Below, in pieces: positions 6,201-6,443 of a DNA stretch of 6,443 bases (its first letter is position 1; each line of letters opens with the position of its first letter). The notes beneath the pieces are model-generated. The model was not told where the DNA came from and did not search any database. It saw only the letters and a list, made by a program, of their open reading frames with translations. The DNA comes from QQUD01 sp039029915. Lineage in GTDB: Bacteria > Chloroflexota > Anaerolineae > Promineifilales > Promineifilaceae. The stretch lies in contig JBCCFD010000451.1 in the NCBI GenBank assembly GCA_039029915.1, forward strand, positions 1-6,443, in the 5' to 3' direction. The position numbers and the translations under genes were made by a program.

Positions 6201-6408
6201 AGACGTAGCCGAGCTTTTGAATTTGCCAATTGAGCATTTAGATGAAAAACGGCAGTTGAACAGCTACGGTTTGGGCTCACTAAAAGCCGCAGCCTTCAGC
6301 TATTTGCTTCATCAAAGGTACGGTCTTGAAATTACACCACAGAGGTTGCTTAATGGCATGAATCTTCAGGATGTATTTCAAAACAAGGGGATAGTGGGGA
6401 AAGAATAG
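3283..6408 (+). CDS. Three-domain YghO-like N-acyltransferase / fatty acyl-AMP ligase / acyl carrier protein
   Basis: A 1041-residue fusion. Residues 1-375 are a YghO-like GNAT-fold acyltransferase: LYDQTPQWTPLL (25-36), GRFVGRIA (66-73), GPKGFGLVDGYGLLIDGFD (124-142), and a C-terminal GLRPFKTHRVYKK (361-373). The superfamily contains bacterial ceramide synthase. Residues about 390-952 are a fatty acyl-AMP ligase: P-loop YTSGSTGNPKG (564-574), WLPTTHDMGL (607-616), PNFALDYC (660-667), YGMAETT (720-726), YRTGD (814-818), GRLKDLIIVNG (831-841), NYYPADIE (843-850) and LPRTSSGK (923-930) with catalytic Lys930. Residues about 965-1036 are an acyl carrier protein with phosphopantetheine Ser999 in YGLGSL, where the usual Asp is Gly. 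All three core sites look intact. Expected chemistry is fatty acid plus ATP to acyl-AMP, loading on the in-cis carrier, then transfer to an amine acceptor; the acceptor is inferred. There is no Shine-Dalgarno; the ATGA overlap implies translational coupling with the PAP2 gene. Confidence 0.9.
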   Translation: MIKVIPVSFDDKSLIDAFISFPFTLYDQTPQWTPLLNLDAKSYFDRQGFPFYEHSEAAFFLARKNGRFVGRIAVLHHVPFNEHHNKNQAQFYFFDCINDEAAAHALLDSAADWAVDKGLDSLVGPKGFGLVDGYGLLIDGFDHGQTMAFTEYNLPYYASFMKSANFKKEIDFISYQIDGETFQLPNWIHGYAERINEQGEYRIRQPRSIVELFKAGREIVTVYNEGFSKNWEYYPLSEAEIKQVIENLIPAAVPKLLKMLYHKEQLVGLLFAVPDLSDVLKKSNGRINLPTILRLLSAKRKVEKVVLVGMSVQDHLHHAGLNALMISEIEKTLRNSSVRHVELINVAETAVHMRDDLETLGLRPFKTHRVYKKRLPIDESHKYPPADLQRHLKFTPATAFQSLVHLSETRALELFNQQVFSYLEDGETVTATRTFSELAHRARAIGQQLKEMDVQNQPILLPFPPGLAFIEALMGCLYAGAIGVPVHFPGNKRLVPRFLSVLKNSQAGLALTQSSFSARIQTILDANVEGQTLDLLEIDKIPNSVGEAWQLEGIGQEKTAVLQYTSGSTGNPKGVKISHGNFLANVQSICESADLFSLWGRGKGVIWLPTTHDMGLVGGVLMPIYGGGETIFMSPTAFMEKPDRWLRLMAKHEAHITAAPNFALDYCVEQISEEVVANLDLSSLHVLFCGAEKVRVETLNQFADKFQGANLASNSLVSCYGMAETTLLVSGSSRHEDFKTAVYNNQSYVSNGPIHESFDVQIVDSETLTAVAEGEVGEIWIAGPAVSDGYWRENAESQTQFKNHLAAQIDQDYYRTGDLGFIKDDELYVTGRLKDLIIVNGVNYYPADIEQSVELAHEALQPQGTAAFSIDNEQSEWLIIASELKRTHRKADLNEVAQAVQTAVSLQFQLPIQDIVFLRPGQLPRTSSGKVMRLECQNRYLKNELKSIGSISLGSSKVLSNFSGTPEFDAFKQDVAELLNLPIEHLDEKRQLNSYGLGSLKAAAFSYLLHQRYGLEITPQRLLNGMNLQDVFQNKGIVGKE
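3473..3486. repeat. Iterated palindrome AACGGCCGTT, copy 3, longest symmetry (14 bases)
   Basis: The 10-base core at 3475-3484 is extended by AA and TT to a perfect 14-base palindrome. It lies in the acyltransferase domain and is read as Asn-Gly-Arg. Confidence 0.85.
4133..4140. repeat. Iterated palindrome, 8-base core ACGGCCGT
   Basis: Exact octamer core with one flank mismatch (AACGGCCGTA), in the acyltransferase domain, read as Asn-Gly-Arg. Confidence 0.75.
4326..4335. repeat. Iterated palindrome AACGGCCGTT, copy 4
   Basis: Exact copy near the end of the acyltransferase domain, read as Thr-Ala-Val. Confidence 0.85.
5499..5508. repeat. Iterated palindrome AACGGCCGTT, copy 5
   Basis: Exact copy in the acyl-AMP ligase domain, symmetric over 12 bases (5498-5509), read as Thr-Ala-Val. 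Confidence 0.85.
5586..5595. repeat. Iterated palindrome AACGGCCGTT, copy 6
   Basis: Exact copy 87 bases after copy 5, in the ligase domain, read as Thr-Ala-Val. Confidence 0.85.
5985..5994. repeat. Iterated palindrome AACGGCCGTT, copy 7
   Basis: Exact copy in the C-terminal subdomain of the ligase, symmetric over 12 bases (5984-5995), read as Thr-Ala-Val. Confidence 0.85.
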
Positions 6409-6412
6409 TAGA

Positions 6413-6443
6413 ATGTCCTCATTTAAGTGGAGAACAAAAAGTA
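6413..6443 (+). CDS. Probable start of the next operon gene, cut by the window edge
   Basis: An ATG four bases after the stop of the large fusion opens a frame (MSSFKWRTKS) that stays open to the window end. GGGGA at 6397-6401, inside the end of the preceding gene, is a possible ribosome binding site, about 11 bases away. Ten codons are too few to recognise a family. The spacing suggests the rightward operon continues. Confidence 0.4.
   Translation, partial: MSSFKWRTKS

Overview
The window is 6.4 kb of densely coding bacterial DNA with moderate-to-low GC (low-to-mid 40s % by eye). It carries five recognisable protein genes, one of them cut by the left edge, and the probable first codons of a sixth at the right edge. 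There are no RNA genes, insertion sequences or CRISPR arrays. The genes look like lipid tailoring and envelope glycolipid functions. The host cannot be named from the sequence. The best clue is a very abundant palindrome, AACGGCCGTT, scattered through the genes in the way HIP1 (GCGATCGC) is scattered through cyanobacterial genomes. I suspect a Chloroflexota-like or other environmental lineage, with low confidence.

Layout: (1) Positions 1-644, plus strand: 3' part of an LpxO-like 2-oxoglutarate/Fe(II) hydroxylase. (2) Positions 657-1394, minus strand: a LicC-like nucleotidyltransferase. (3) Positions 1391-about 2524/2560, minus strand: a PimA-like family 4 glycosyltransferase, overlapping the nucleotidyltransferase by ATGA, so these two form an operon read leftward. 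(4) Positions 2582-2698: a short divergent promoter region with a TATAAT box and a perfect 6+6 inverted repeat. (5) Positions 2699-3286, plus strand: a PAP2-superfamily membrane protein resembling the inositolphosphotransferase/AUR1 branch, overlapping by ATGA with (6) positions 3283-6408, plus strand: a 1041-residue three-domain enzyme. (7) From 6413: the likely start of the next gene in the rightward operon.

The large protein is the centre of the locus. It joins a YghO-like GNAT-fold acyltransferase (the superfamily that includes the bacterial ceramide synthase of Caulobacter), a fatty acyl-AMP ligase and an acyl carrier protein. Read literally, it can activate a free fatty acid, load it on its own carrier and pass it to an amine. 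In Caulobacter ceramide synthesis these steps are done by separate proteins. With an acyl-hydroxylase, a head-group transferase or phosphatase, a glycosyltransferase and a CTP-type sugar/polyol activating enzyme beside it, the locus is consistent with synthesis of a hydroxylated, phosphate-linked, glycosylated N-acyl lipid such as a sphingolipid. That pathway assignment is inference. The sphingoid-base enzymes that would prove it (serine palmitoyltransferase, ketosphinganine reductase) are not in the window.
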